Numbered from the stretch's first letter, positions 10,893 to 23,533 are shown. The stretch is DNA of 64,000 nucleotides from Schistocerca nitens (GCF_023898315.1 NC_064614.1:75652501-75716500), one strand, 5' to 3'. Translations and numbers: made by a program. The notes: a model not told the origin generated them from the letters alone.

Positions 10893-11701
10893 TATGCAGA
10901 TAATAATATACAGTATTCATGCATGGATGTTATTCCATTAAGTTCATCAATATGCTTTCTTATACATCAATGAGCGGTTACACCTCGTACTCGACAAATG
11001 TATGTTTCAGAATAACAGCAGAATTGCTAATTCTAGTAAGACAAGATTTTCACTTGCCAAGTTCGTTATCCAAATAGTTGTACAGCGTCGATCGTTATCC
11101 AACATATACGACGTTAAAACTTTAATGTTTTGTATAGATAAAGGCTTCACAACGATCAATTGCAATGATGTTGCTTCTTTCTCATTACTGCATGACGAGG
11201 TTTAACATGATAAATTTGCAGTATTGTTTCATATGACAAAAGTGTTGTGATTAGATGTCACTTTTATTTCAAGTTATCATAATTAATAACACAGTCATAT
11301 CATGCTTGTTACATTTGATAATGGTGAGTGAGCTTCACCAAAAACAGTCTCGTAAACTTCCTGTAATTTACTGCGACTGTGGGTTGACTGCTTCACTGAA
11401 GTCAAACAAATTTGAAAAAAAAACTTACACTTAGTCGTGCTCCTTAAGAGAGTCATGTCTAATTACAAAACATAAATAAGATACTGTATTTGACCTATTT
11501 GGCGTTTTTCACGCTAGTAAGTGGACAGTTGTGTGATTGGACTCGTGAGCGCATAGGAGATACAGTAAGATATTTTAGATACCATATAAATTATTTAAAA
11601 AGGGGTCTTAGACTGTTATCAGGATGTCACTGAGTATGGGTGTGACTTCTGTCCTATGGTGTTGGACCAGTCTGGAATAAATTTTAATGAGAAAGACGTG
11701 A
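10893..11701. other. unassigned AT-rich DNA
   Basis: No supported gene or repeat. A 67-codon ORF (11002-11205) is unrecognised. Confidence 0.35.
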
Positions 11702-11708
11702 TGCTTAT

Positions 11709-13162
11709 GTTGTTGTTGTTGTGGTCATCAGTCCTGGGACTGGTTTAATTCAGCTCTCAATGGTCCTGTGCAAGCTTCTTCATCTCCCAGTACCTACTGC
11801 AGCCTACATCCTTCTGAATCTGCTTAGTGTATTCATCTCTTGGTCTCCCTCTTCGATTTTTACCCTCCACGCTGCCCTCCAATACTAAATTGGTGATCCC
11901 TCGATGCCTACCAATCGATCCCGTCTTCTAGTCAAGTTGTGCAACAAGCTCCTCTTCTCCCAAATTCTATTCAATGCCTCCTCATTAGTTTTTATTTCTT
12001 CTCCATGGATTTTAATACCTACTCCGAACTTTTCTTTTGTTTCCTGTACTGCTTGCTCAATATACAGATTGAATAACATCGGGGATAGGCTACAACCCTG
12101 TCTCACTCCCTTCCCAACCACTGCTTCCCTTTCATGCCCCTCGACTCTTATAACTGCAATCTGGTTTCTGTACAAATTGTAAATAGCCTTTCGCTCCCTG
12201 TATTTTACCCCTGACACCTTCAGAATTTGAAAGAGAGTATTCCAATCAACATTGTCAAAAGCTTTCTCTAAGTCTACAAGTGCCAGAAACGTAGCTTTGC
12301 CTTTCCTTAATCTTTCTTCTAAGATGAGTCATAGAGTTAGTATTGCCTCACGTGTTCCAACATTTCTACCGAATCCAAACTGATCTTCCCCGAAGTCGGC
12401 TTTTATCAGTTTTTCCATTCGTCTGTAAAGAATTCGCGTTAGTATTTTGCAGCTGTGACTTATTAAACTGATAGTTCGGTCATTTTCACATCTGGCAACA
12501 CCTGCTTTCTTTGGGATTGGAATTATTATATTTTTCTTGCTCACCAGATGGTAGAGTTTTGTCAGGACTGGCTCTACCAAGGCTGTCAGTAGTTCTAATA
12601 GAATGTTGTCTACTCTGGGGGCCTTGTTTCGACTCAGCTCTTTCAGTGCTCTGTCAAACTCTTCACGTAGTATCGTATCTCCCATTTCATCTACATCCTC
12701 TTCCATTTCCATAATATTGTCCTCAAGTACATCGCCCTTGTATAGACCCTCTATATACTCCTTCCACCTTTCTGCTTTCCCTTCTTTGCTTAGAACTGGG
12801 TTTCCATCTGAGCTCTTGATATTCATACAAGTGGTTCTCTTATCTCCAAAGGTCTCCTTAATTTTCCTGTAGGCAGTATCTATCTTACCCCTAGTGAGAA
12901 TAGCCTCTACATCCTTACATTTGTCCTCTAGCCATCCCTGCTTAGCCATTTTGCGCTTCCTGTCGATCTCATTTTTGAGTCGTTTGTATTCCTTTTTGCC
13001 TGCTTCATTTACTGCATTTTTCTATTTTCTCCTTTCATCAATTAAATTCTTAAATTCAATATTTCTTCTGTTACCCAAGAGTTTCTACTAGCCCTCGTCT
13101 TTTTACCTATATGATCCTCTGCTGTCTTCACTATTTCATCCCTCAAAGCTAACCATTCTTCT
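11709..13162 (-). mobile_element. 5'-truncated RTE-like LINE with internal deletion
   Basis: The 3' end is the (TTG)n tail at the left. The 5' break lies in the linker between endonuclease and RT at the right. A 7-bp duplication, TGCTTAT (11702-11708, 13163-13169), bounds it. Minus-strand ORF 12329-12949 encodes the RT start (NKAPRVDNILLELL, NDRTISLISHSCKILTRIL, FGEDQFGFGRNVGTREAIL). 11885-12217 encodes VRQGCSLSPMLFNLYIEQ, then jumps from HGEEIKT directly to NEEALNRIWEKRSL. The FADD active-site segment and what follows are therefore deleted. It cannot retrotranspose itself. Confidence 0.9.
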
Positions 13163-13169
13163 TGCTTAT

Positions 13170-13479
13170 AGAGAAAGGATTATCTCACCAAATAGCTGAT
13201 TTGGCCAGTCACCAACATATCAGTTCATTGACCTCCAGGTGCCAACCTAATTGCGGCTGGACGCAACAAGATTGCATTTGGTGTCAGCACGATGACTGAG
13301 AGAGCTCGCACAGATCGCAATGGCTCTGGTTTAGTTCGGAAAGACTTCACAGTGACAAAGCTGTTTTGGGCAGTACCAAGAAACGAGATGATCAACAAGT
13401 GCTAATCGTTCAGTGGAATAAGGGAAAAACAGTCGTTGTTTTAAGTGAATCTGGCTGGGTTGATGTAGAAGGATGATTG
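13170..13479. other. unassigned DNA
   Basis: No recognisable gene or repeat between the LINE and the GC-rich stretch. Confidence 0.3.
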
Positions 13480-13860
13480 GTGCCTAAGCAAGTGGTAGCG
13501 GGATGCTACAGGGTGAGGCGAGTGCTGTCTGCGGTCGGCGACACGCCGCGAGGCGTACCGGTCACCGCTAACAGGCGTCGTGGCACAGCAAGGTGGGTTG
13601 GTGGGCTTGTGGGGTGGGGTGAGGATGGGCAGTTGAGAGGGGCAGGCGTCGGTGCGTCGGTAGACGCAGCCGCGTATCTCTGAGGCGCGTCAATCAGCAG
13701 CTATCGGCCGGCCGGTAATTGCGTGGCGCTGCTACCACGCGTCGCCCTCAGTGCACGGCATCCGTCTTGCCGCAGTCGCGCGATTAATCTCCATCCCACG
13801 CCCTGACCTGCCAAGCGACCCGAGCAGCTCAGCCAGTCGATTATACCTCGGAAATTAACC
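13480..13860. other. GC- and CpG-rich stretch
   Basis: Visibly rich in CG dinucleotides compared with its AT-rich surroundings. ORFs 13477-13683 (+) and 13701-14000 (-) cross it but have no recognised domain. It could be a small CpG island, a decayed GC-rich repeat or a non-coding exon. I cannot decide which. Confidence 0.35.
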
Positions 13861-14464
13861 TCAGTTAAATCCCTGTCGCTCGTGGCAGCTGAATATTTCT
13901 CTCCGAAGAAAACAGCCACGACTGTCTTTCTAAATGTGAAGAGATTCGAAAAAGAAGGAAACATAAATAGCGTCGAACTGGTCGTGGACGAAGAGATCAT
14001 TATAAGTGAACCACAATCTTGGATTGTGAAAAGATGATATGTCCTCTTCTGAAGGTAGACTCAGATCTTGAGGAAATTTTCTAATGCCAAGATGGCACAA
14101 TTATTTCGTTTTTTACAACAATCGATTTCAACAGAATTTGCTGTCATCTTCAGGTCATCATTTTTTTTTTTTTTTTGTTATGAAAGGTTCTCATTTTAAA
14201 CTGGAACTTCACGCCATGTAGACACGTTAGTGATAAAGGCTTATCGTAAATACATCACATACAATAGAAATGCAGCTTGTCTGCAGCTTATAGCCTAGTG
14301 ACGCCGGCACAGTACCTCAGCGTGTTCGGTCAGGGGAGTAGCTACCCTCTGTAACAAAAAACCGATTGAATAGATCAACGTAGAACCTAAACGAGTGTCA
14401 TCGGACGTCCGCCCCGAACAAATTCAACGAACAATATAGATCAAAACGAGATTTTTTTAAAAAA
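13861..14464. other. unassigned DNA with a T-run
   Basis: Contains a run of T near 14160-14176 and otherwise nothing that I recognise. Confidence 0.3.
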
Positions 14465-14895
14465 GTGACTAGCATTGCTGCCTGTGGATTACGGTATCCC
14501 GGGTTCGATTCCCGGCCAAGTTGGGGATTTTGTCTGTCTGAGAGCCGAGTGTTTATGTTTTCATAATTATCATCATTCGTGATAGTGTCTAGATTGTACT
14601 GTGAAAAAAAATTGGACTGTGTAAAAATGAGGACTTTGTACAGGGGACCGGCCGGAGTGACCGTGCGGTTCTAGGCGCTACAGTCTGGAGCCGAGCGATC
14701 GCTACGGTCGCAGGTTCGAATCCTGCCTCGGGCATGGATGTGTGTGATGTCCTTAGGTTAAATTAGTTCTAAGTTCTAGGCGACTGATGACCTCAGAAGT
14801 TAACTCGCATAGTGTTCAGAGCCATTTGAACCATTTGAACTTTGTACGGGAGCTGATGACCTCACAGTTGAGCGCCAACAAACCAAACATTAAGT
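14465..14895 (+). mobile_element. tRNA-derived SINE family C, split by a SINE
   Basis: The left part has a tRNA-like segment (AGCATTGCTGCCTGTGGATT, B-box GGTTCGATTCCCGG) resembling a His-type anticodon arm, then a TTGGGGATTTTGTCTG body. The right part (14848-14895) has GATGACCTCACAGTTGAGCGCC and a CAAACCAAACATT tail. A family A SINE is inserted between them. The tRNA source is a guess from the arm; the 5' head is incomplete. Confidence 0.8.
14642..14838 (+). mobile_element. SINE family A, GCGACT subfamily, nested
   Basis: A full tRNA-like head (GTGACCGTGCGGTTCTAGG, B-box GGTTCGAATCC), TCGGGCATGGATGTGTGTGA linker, body and CCATTTGAACC tail. A 9-bp duplication of ACTTTGTAC (14633-14641, 14839-14847) proves insertion into the family C SINE. 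Confidence 0.92.
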
Positions 14896-15548
14896 AATGC
14901 ACCTTATTCTAATGGCCATATCAAATGTTTAGCTCTCAGACATTATTGTTACGTCATAAAAATCATAGTTCACAGTGCACAATTTTTATGACTTAACAGT
15001 CATCCCTGAGCTCAGGAGCGCCCACAGAAAGTTTTCCAGGTTGGGGTGGGGAGAGCAAGACCCTAAAATTGCCATTTTTCGTATAAATGAGCTAGTCAGT
15101 TTCGGGAAGTGTCATGCTGCAAGAACTAAATTTTATAGGTGGCACGAAAAACTTACTATATTCCTGGGAATTGATTCATATGATAATTCTGTAATGAATA
15201 GAAACTCTGAACTCTAGATTCCAGGTGCGGAGGGGATGCGTTACTCCCTCTTACTCCCCTTTCCGTACTCTTATGTCCTTACCACTACGACAACGCCATA
15301 AGAATGGATCCGAGATAATTTTATTAACGTTTCGCAATGTGCTGTTATAGGTGTTAACACTTGACGGTACTAATGTGTCAAACACCACCTCGGCTGCTAT
15401 TAAGAAATGCTTTATTTTCAATATAGGTTACGTTCATTGAATTTCCTCAGGTGATAGGTTTCTACTACTTTGTCAAGTATTTTGGCACGCTCAGAAAAAT
15501 CGTAGGCATTTGTTAACCTCAACTGGTTGTTGAAATTATACCACTTTA
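14896..15548. other. unassigned DNA
   Basis: An 80-codon ORF (14975-15217) has no recognised motif. Nothing else is supported. Confidence 0.3.
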
Positions 15549-15560
15549 TAGTAGCAGCTG

Positions 15561-15732
15561 TCCTAGGCGCTTCAGTCTGGAACCGCGCGGCCGCTACGGT
15601 TGCAAGTTCGAATCCTGCCTCGGGCAGGATGTGGGTGATGTCCTTAGGTTAGTTAGGTTTAAGTAGTTCTAATTTCTAGGGGACTGATGATCTCAGATGT
15701 TAAGTCCCATAGTGCTCAGAGCCATTTGAATT
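15561..15732 (+). mobile_element. SINE family A, 5'-truncated
   Basis: Lacks the A-box and starts in the anticodon-arm region (CCTAGGCGCTTCAGTCTGGA). B-box, body and tail are present. Flanked by the exact 12-bp duplication TAGTAGCAGCTG (15549-15560, 15733-15744). Confidence 0.92.
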
Positions 15733-15949
15733 TAGTAGCAGCTGACGTGGTGTTGAACACGTAAATACTTTAAAGCGTTTCAATTGGTTCACACCATTCT
15801 GATATAATGAGTACCTTCTGATTATGAAAATCTGATTCAAAACTTGTATCTGGTTCGCTGCCACCAAAATCTCCTGTGTTACTTAATATACTCTCCTGAA
15901 AAAGAAAATGAGTACACCTGGAGAGAAAAGGTCGATTTTGACCCGATGT

Positions 15950-17490
15950 TGGCATTTTCATCTGGGGCAGTAGATGTACTGATAACAGTAGTCTGCCAAC
16001 AGATAGCGTAGTGGCATAGCTATCGGAGCGCCATCTGTGTCCACTCTTTGATAGGAAATGGTGACAGCCAGAAGGCGCATTGTGACGCAAACGTGTGAAG
16101 CAAGCAGGCAACCGTGCCACAGAGACGCACTTCTGGTTCCTATAGCCAGCCTTAAAAGAGGTCAAACTGTGGCCTTTCGAGTGGTGGTATGGTCTCTTGA
16201 GAGATTTGTTACACAAATTGGATGTGCTGCATCAGTTGCGCAATGATGATGGTATTATTCGTCACGTGAACATTCTCATATCCGTAGACGAGGTTCTGGA
16301 CTTCCATGTAGCACAGACGCCCTCCAGGATCGTCATATTGTTAAGGGCAGCAGTGACAGCTCGTACAGCTAGCACAGGACACATACGAGGGCTTATGAGC
16401 CCAGACATGTTAAGACGAACTGTTGCGAACTGGTTATTAGTGGTGGGACTTGTAACCTGACTTCCTACACGTCGCAGCTTCGACGAGTACCAGACGGTAT
16501 GTTGGCGTCATAGGATCACTTTGAACGGCGGGCCATGAGGGAGGGGGGTAGGGGTTGGGGTTGATTTGGGGAGGAGACCAAACTGCGAGGTCATCGATCT
16601 CATAGTGTTAGGGAAGGATGGGAAAGGAAGTCGGCAACCCTTTCGAAAGAACCATCCCGGCATTTGCCCGAAGCGATTAAGGGAAATCACGAAAAACCAA
16701 AATCAGGGTGGCCGGACGCGGGATTGAACCGACGTCCTCTCTATTGCGAGTTCAGTGTGTTAACCACTGCGCCAGCTCGCTCGGTGCGGGCCGGGGTCTT
16801 CAGCGATGAAAGCAGATTCTGCCTGCATGCAGTTGGTGGTCGTTTGTGTGTACGATGTAGACCTAGTGAGAGCTGCCTGGTAGAGCGCATTCATCCGCGA
16901 TAGACTGACCTTACACCAGGCCTTCGTTGTCTGTTGCGAACTGTTGTTCACCTTTGGTGTTTCTGGAGGGGATAGTAACCATCGTTTGGTAAGTGCTGAA
17001 TATTGTTAGACCCGTTCTTGTACCGTTGTTGTAGCAGATAGGTTATGTGTTTTTCTAAAAGGATAATTCTCGTCCACACACTCCCCGTGAAACTCAAAGT
17101 GCTCTTCAAGACGTACAGCAACTTCCCTGGCTAGTAGAATCTCCGGACTTGTCTCCAGCCGAGTACGTGTGGGATGTGATGGGACGAGGAGGGACTCATG
17201 CGACTCATCGAACAACAACTCTTACAGAACAGGTCGAGGAGGCACGACATAATGTATCTCAGGACAACATTCTCCATCTGTACGATAACTAGGTGCCAGT
17301 GTCAGCGCCTGCACTACCGGCTGTGGAAATAGATGTTTCAGCCCTTGTCGATACCTGGTAGCTCAGAACCTTGTGCTATTGATCTGTAACTGTAATCATT
17401 TCATCTATTCCATACATATTGGTGCAATGAATTGTAGGTCAATTGGAAACTTCTAAAGGCTGCATAAATTTCTTTCTGGCAGTATAATCT
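15950..17490 (+). mobile_element. degenerate Tc1-like transposon with nested SINE
   Basis: Plus-strand transposase pieces flank a SINE. Near 16797 VFSDESRFCLHAVGGRLCV carries the first catalytic Asp. About 17080-17290 encodes LQDVQQLPWL, ESPDLSPAEYVWDVM with the terminal catalytic Glu, and a C-terminal tail ending in a stop. The upstream part (about 16055-16500) encodes only decayed N-terminal segments such as RARIASLKRGQTVAFRV-like text. The right end lies near CTGGCAGTATAAT (17480); the left end is uncertain. It is inactive. Confidence 0.65.
16535..16795 (-). mobile_element. SINE family D (tRNA-derived)
   Basis: The minus strand starts with GAGCTGGCGCAGTGGTTAAC and B-box GGTTCAATCCCGC, followed by a GGGAAATC / CCGGGATGGTTC body and GGTCTCCTCCCC near the end. 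The 7-bp duplication GCGGGCC (16528-16534, 16796-16802) is plausible. Inserted in the Tc1-like transposase just upstream of the FSDESRF codons. Confidence 0.85.
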
Positions 17491-17752
17491 GAACGTGTGT
17501 TGTAAATTTAGTGAATATTTGCAAGTTCAGTGCGTTTGAGGAAAAATATGCCAGAGAAAAGAAAATTATTTTCTGTGGTCGCTTTAAGACTTTCTTTTAA
17601 CATCCAGTTCCTGACTTTCTCCGTCGTCTACACAACCAGTGGTGGTGTTTGAACAGGAACTCTACAAAATCGGTAAAAATTTGGTTTCTGTGTTATCAAT
17701 TACAATCAAATTAGTGTTTTCCAATATCAATATACTACAGGATTATTTCCTG

Positions 17753-17950
17753 CCGGCCGCGGTGGCCGAGCGGTTCTAGGCCCTTCAGTCCGGAACCGTG
17801 CGACTGCTACGGTCGGAGGTTCGAATCCTGCCTCGGGCATGGATGTGTGTGATGCCCTTAGGTTAGTTAGGTTTGAGTAGTTCTAAGTTCTAGGGGACTG
17901 TTGACTTCAGATGTTAAGTCCCATAGTGCTCAGAGCCATTTGAACCAATT
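17753..17950 (+). mobile_element. SINE family A, full length
   Basis: Starts at CCGGCCGCGGTGGCCGAGCG, with class-II-like (Leu/Ser-type) A-box and B-box GGTTCGAATCC. Ends CCATTTGAACCAATT. Flanked by the exact 12-bp duplication GATTATTTCCTG (17741-17752, 17951-17962). Confidence 0.95.
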
Positions 17951-17962
17951 GATTATTTCCTG

Positions 17963-18779
17963 ACTAACTGATCTGCTTTTCATCAATATACAGTTTATAG
18001 CTGTTTTAAAACATTCAAATCGCAAAGTATTCCTTTGTAAATACACATCGTCGAAGTGTTATGTGCTATGCACTAACTTTTACTACGTTACACAATTAAA
18101 CATATATTTCACGTGCATCTAAACAATTAAAATTTCGTAATAGGGACAACTGAAATAAGTTTCTTCTTGGGCATATAAGGTGGTATTCATCATTTAGTGG
18201 ACATTATTGATTTCTCCTAAAGAGTTTTGACACGGTTGTTTTCTAGCAACGATGTGATGGGTTATGTTATGTAGGTTTCAGAGTACGAAGTCTAAACTCG
18301 TTCCACGAAAAAGAACTTCATTTTAAAGACACATACGACATTGAATATTCGTTCATTTATTACATTATAAGATCATAATCGATGCAGGAGATGTGGTGTA
18401 GCTTCAGGCTTCTGTTTGGGGTGCATGGCCGTCGGCTACCAGGGGACTGTATCCGCCGATAAGATGAAATCTTACCACGCGAAGTATAGCCCTCAGCGTT
18501 TGCCCGATCCCCGCGAGATACATGCAACAAGTAAAAACCAACAAAACGCTTCTTAGATTACGTTAAATAAAAGTATGATAACAATGTACTTCGTAGGTTA
18601 ATTATGCACAATAGCACGAACCGCGTAGACTCCATAGTTCTCTAGAGTTCTGTTGTGGAACTTCCATATCTCTACACTATGTAGGCTATTTCCATGATGG
18701 TTGTACAAACATCCGGGGCTGAGCAAGAGAGATACATGTATCAGTCTCATAGATGTTTTTTACGATTAGGTCCATAACA
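17963..18779. other. unassigned DNA
   Basis: About 0.8 kb with no gene or repeat that I can name. Confidence 0.3.
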
Positions 18780-19098
18780 ACGTTACAATTCTTGAAAGAA
18801 ATAACGTTCCTACATTAGGCTCTGCGCATCACGGAGAGATTTACTATTGGAATTTCGGGAAAGCATTTTCAGGAAGGAATCAGACAATATATTACTTCCC
18901 CCCACATACATCTGGCGTATTGACCACGAGGAGAGAATTCGAGACATTAGAGCCAATACGGAGGCTCACCGGCAATCATTATTCCCACGCACTATTCTCG
19001 AGTGGAACAGGGTCGGAGAGATCAGATAGTGGTACCGAAAGTACCCTCCGCCACACACCATTAGATGGCTTACGGAGTATGATGTAGATGTAGATTAA
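18780..19098 (+). mobile_element. 3' end of a LINE
   Basis: ORF 18847-19029 reads as the C-terminus of a non-LTR retrotransposon polyprotein (RKESDNILLPPTYIWRI then SLFPRTILEWNRVGEIR and a stop). The short 3' UTR ends in GATGTAGATGTAGATT, a repeat-type LINE tail. Only the terminal 0.3 kb is present, as usual for 5'-truncated copies. The clade (Jockey/I-like) is uncertain. Confidence 0.75.
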
Positions 19099-19319
19099 AT
19101 GAACTCCCTAGCCTATTGTCAATTAGCTAATTTCGCTCCCATGTGTTATCAACCAATAACCCTCCCAAAATATGTTAATTATCATTCACGCAAAAGTATG
19201 GACTATATGTAGATATGTTTTCCACATTTGCGTTGAATTATGTGATGTGGCGTACATTCACCAATTCCAGACTCTGCACTACCATTTGGGAAGATGAAAT
19301 ACCAAGACCTAGAGATGTT

Positions 19320-20742
19320 GTTGTTGTTGTGGTCTTCAGTCCTGAGACTGGTTTGATGCAGCTCTCCATGCTACTCTATCCTGTGCAAGCTTCTTCATCT
19401 CCCAATACCTACTGCAACCTACATCCTTCTTAATCTGCTTAGTGTATTCATCTCTTGGTCTCCCCCTACGATTTTTAACCTCCACGACGCCCTCCAATAC
19501 TAAATTGGTGATCCCTTGATGCCTCAGAACATGTCCTACCAACCGATCCCTTCTTCTCCTCAAGTTGTGCCACAAACTCCTCTTCTCCCCAATTCTATTC
19601 AATACTTCCTCATTAGTTATGTGATCTACCCATATAATCTTCAGCATTCTTCTGTAGCACCACATTTCGAAAGCTTCTATTCTCTTCTTGTCCAAACTAT
19701 TTACCGTCCATGATTCACTTCCATACATGGCTACACTCCATACAAATACTTTCAGAAATGACTTCCTGACACTTAAATCTATACTCGATGTTAACAAATT
19801 TCTCTTCTTCAGAAATGCTTTCCTTGCCATTGCCAGTCTACATTTTATATCCTCTCTACTTCGACCATCATCAGTTATTTTGCTCCCCAAATAGCAAAAC
19901 TCCTTTACTACTTTAAGTGTCTCATTTCCTAATCTAATACCCTCAACATCACCCGACTTAATTCGACTACATTCCATTATCCTCGTTTTGCTTTTGTTGA
20001 TGTTCATCTTATATCCTCCCTTCAAGACACCATCCATTCCGTTCAACTCCTCTTCCAAGTCCTTTGCTGTCTCTTACAGAATTACAATGTCATCGGCAAA
20101 CCTCAAAGTTTTTATTTCTTCTCCATGGATTTTAATACCTACTCCGAATTTTTCTTTTGTTTCCTTTACTGCTTGCTCAATATACAGATTGAATGACATC
20201 GGGGAGAGGCTACAACCCTGTCTTACTCCCTTCTCAACCGCTGCTTCCCTTTCATGTCCCTCGACTCTTATAACTGCCACCTGGTTTCTGTACAAATTTA
20301 AATTGCCTTTCGCTTCCTGTATTTTACCCCTGCCACCTTTAGAATTTGAAAGAGAGTATTCCAGTCAACATTGTCAAAAGCTTGCTCTAAGTCTACAAAT
20401 GCTAGAAACGTAGGTTTGCCTTTCCTTAATCTTTCTTCTAAGGTAAGTCGTAAGGTCAGTATTGCCTCACGTGTTCCAGTATTTCTACGGAATCCAAACT
20501 GATCTTCTCCTAGGCCGGCTTCTACTAGTTTTTCCATTCGTGTGTAAAGAATTCGCTTTAGTATTTTGCAGCTGTGACTTATTAAACTGATTGTCCGGTA
20601 ATTTTCACATCTGTCAACACCTGCTTTCTTTGGGATTGGAATTATTATATTCTCCTTGAAGTCTGAGGGTATTTCACCTGTTTCATACATCTTGCTCACC
20701 AGATGGTAGAGTTTTGTCAGGACTGGCTCTCCCAAGGCCGTC
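19320..20742 (-). mobile_element. 5'-truncated RTE-like LINE
   Basis: The 3' (TTG)n tail is at the left and the 5' break at the right. Bounded by a 7-bp duplication, AGATGTT (19313-19319, 20743-20749). Minus-strand pieces are in order: 20298-20735 (YRTISLISHSCKILKRIL, DQFGFRRNTGTREAIL, FVDLEQAFDNVDW), 20074-20295 (GVRQGCSLSPMSFNLYIEQ, FADDIVIL then stop) and 19336-20058 (FCYLGSKITDDGRS, WSVAMYGSESWTVNSLDKKR, MLKIIWVDHITNEEVLNRIG). The premature stop after FADDIVIL is the same as in the 35353-38635 copy. Confidence 0.93.
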
Positions 20743-20752
20743 AGATGTTACC

Positions 20753-22120
20753 GCAATGAAATTAATTCCAGTGACTAGCGACATTACACTACACAAGTGA
20801 TTAGGTTTATCAGTACAGACTTGTACATTCATTGCGACTGTGGAAATTCAGTACGGAGCAGCGCCGCCACCTGCTACAATTAGAGCTGCTAGACGTCGTG
20901 GCATGGAATCAAAGAGCCACTGGGGAATACTCTGCCACGCGGTTTGTAGGCGCGTCCGCAAAGTATCAACTGTGGCTGAAGGGGGGCATAAACGAACAGG
21001 TTGCCGACTGAAAATATCCCAGATGTGTTTGATGGGTGACATGTCACGCGAACTGACAAGCGAGGGAAGTAGCGGTACCCTTCGTTCTTCCAAGAAGGCT
21101 CGCACGTACTCCAACCACGCGGCCGGGCATTGTCCTGCTGAAATATGACATGTGGAACGACGTGCATCAGGAGTAGTGCGTGGGGCAGTAAAACGTGCCT
21201 GATGGAATAGTAGCTGTTCAGAACGCCTTCAAGACGTGGGAGGCGTGATAGAGTGCTATAGGTAATGGTGCTCCGAACGTATCACACTTCGCGTTTTTTC
21301 ACTACGACGCTCAAGAGTACAGTCTGCCCCATTGCATTCACCCCAGCGATGTCGAATGGGTATGCGGCCATCACTGTAGGAAAACTTTAAACATGACTCG
21401 TCCGAAAACATTACATTTTGCCACTCATCACGCCAGAGTCAGAGTTCACGTGCCCATTGCAGTCTCTGTGTTTGTCACGTTACGGTCAACGGAAGCCGAC
21501 GGGATAGCATTTGTGCCACCGGTCCAGTCCGCAGAAGATGCAGTTGAACCGTCGACCCAAATGTTTTCACACCCGTTACAGTGCTCCAACGACGTCCCAA
21601 CACTGTGGATGAAGCTGTTTAGTCCGTTACAGCCAATCGAACAAGATGGCGGTCACCTCACGCTGTGGTCATATATGTCGTCCAGTACCCTGTCGGCACT
21701 GTTAACGGCCTTCTTCTCTCCACTGGTTCCACATATGCTTCACTGTTGAAAGAGCGTGCCCTGTACGAGTCACAGTGTCATGGAACGAGTCACAGTGTCA
21801 CGGAACGACAGACCAGCCTCCTAATCATTCTGCCCCGCTCGAATGCACTTCCATGCCGACGCTCCACCCTCTGATGTAGGCGATGAACAGTAGCACTTGG
21901 TTAACGTTTCCACTTCGTATGATGGATCCGCACCGACTGGGTTTCACATAATACTGACTCTCACAAAAGAGGACGCTGTTGATTGTAGGTTCACGCCACC
22001 TTTCTGCCACACGCCACCTGTCTACTACTTAAATCACTCATAATGGCTGCGCTGTTTTATATGTCCTCTTATCATGGCGTGTTGCAGACCATTGCTTCTG
22101 AGTGTTTCACCTTTTACAAA
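20753..22120 (-). mobile_element. degenerate Tc1-like transposon
   Basis: Minus-strand transposase fragments: 20889-21167 contains VIFQQDNARP with the second catalytic Asp. 20848-21114 contains PSLVSSRDMSPIKHIWDIF, where the catalytic Glu is replaced by Lys, then the family C-terminus LFDSMPRRLAALIVAGGGAAPY. Decayed N-terminal text (HRLHQRVERRHGS-like) lies near 21850. The ends are not clearly paired. It is inactive because of frameshifts and the E-to-K change. Confidence 0.75.
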
Positions 22121-22342
22121 GCGTAGTGCCCATCAGTAATACAAAAGCGCTTCACATATTCTGGCATAGTCAGTGTACCAGTCAATATGCACAATATACA
22201 AAAAGTACACTACTGGCCAATAAAAATGCTACACAAAGAAAAAATGCAGATGATAAACGGGTATTCATTCGCCAAATATATTATACTAGAACTGACATGT
22301 GTTTAAATTTTCACGCAATTTGGGTGCATAGATCCTGAGAAA

Positions 22343-23384
22343 TCAGTACCCAGAAAGACCACCTTTGGCCGTAATAACGGCCTTGATACGCCTGGGCATT
22401 GAGTCAAACAGAGCTTGGATGGGGTGTACAGGTACAGCTGCCCATGCAGCTTCGACACGATACCACAGTTCATCAAGAGTAGTGACTGGCGTACTTTGAC
22501 GAGCCAGTTGCTCGGCCACCATTGACCACACGTTTCCAATTGGTGAGAGATCAGGAGAATGTGCTGGCCAGGGCAGCAGTCGAACATTTTCTGTATCCAA
22601 AAAGGCCGTACAGGACGTGCAACACGCGGTCGTGAATTATCTTTCTGAAATGTGGGATTTCGCATGGATCGAATGAAGGGTATAGCCACGAGTCGTAACA
22701 CTTCTGAAATGTAACGTCCACTGTTCAAAGTGCCGTCAATGTGAATAAGAGTTGACCGAGACGTATAGCCAATGGCACCCCATACCATCACGCAAGTGAT
22801 ACGCCAGTATGGCGATGACGAATACACGCTTCGAATGTGCGTTCACCGCGATGTCACCAGACACGGATGCGACCATCATGATGCTGTAAACAGAACCTGG
22901 ATTTATCCGAAAAAATGACGTTTTGTCATTCGTGCACCCAGGTTCGTCGTTGAGTACACCATCGCAGGCGCTCCTGTCTGTCATGCAGCGTCAAGGGTAT
23001 CCGCAGCCATGGTCTCCGAGCTGATAGTCCATACTGCTGCTAACGTCGTCGAACCGTTCGTGCAGTTGGTTGTTGTCTTGCAAACGTCCCCATCTGTTGA
23101 CTCAGGGATCGAGACGAGGCTACACGATCCGTTAGAGCCATGCATGTAAGATGCCTGTCATCTCGACTGCTAGTGATACGAGGCCGTTGGGATCCAGCAC
23201 GGCGTACCGTATTACCCTCCTGAACCCACCGATTCCATATTATGCTTACAGTCATTGGATCTCGACCAACGCGACGAGCGATGTCGCGATACGATAAATC
23301 GCAATCGTGATAGGCTACAATCCGACCTTTATAAAAGTCGGAAACGTGATGGTACTCATTTCTCCAACTTACACAAGGCATCAC
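22343..23384 (-). pseudogene. Tc1-like transposase, frameshifted
   Basis: Residues at the N-terminus (23384 downward) form the DNA-binding part: DFYKGRIVAYHDCDLSYRDI, then GRDPMTVSIIWNRWVQEGNT and SARTVRRR-like text. The centre is broken around 22736-23040. 22303-22827 carries CVMVWGAIGYTSRSTLIHID and FQKDNSRPRV (second catalytic Asp). 22343-22600 carries LLPWPAHSPDLSPIGNVWSM, where the catalytic Glu is Gly, and ends LFDSMPRRIKAVITAKGGLSGY. Spacing from Asp to the lost Glu would be 34 residues, the Tc1 value. Frame breaks plus the missing Glu make it inactive. Confidence 0.88.
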
Positions 23385-23533
23385 AACAACGTTTCACCAG
23401 GCAACGCCGGTCAACTGCTGTTTGTGTTTGAGAAATCGGTTGGCAACTTTCCTCATGTCAGCACGTTGTAAGTGTCGCCACCGGCGCCAACCTTGTGTGA
23501 ATGCCCTGAAAAGCTAATCATTTGCATATCACA

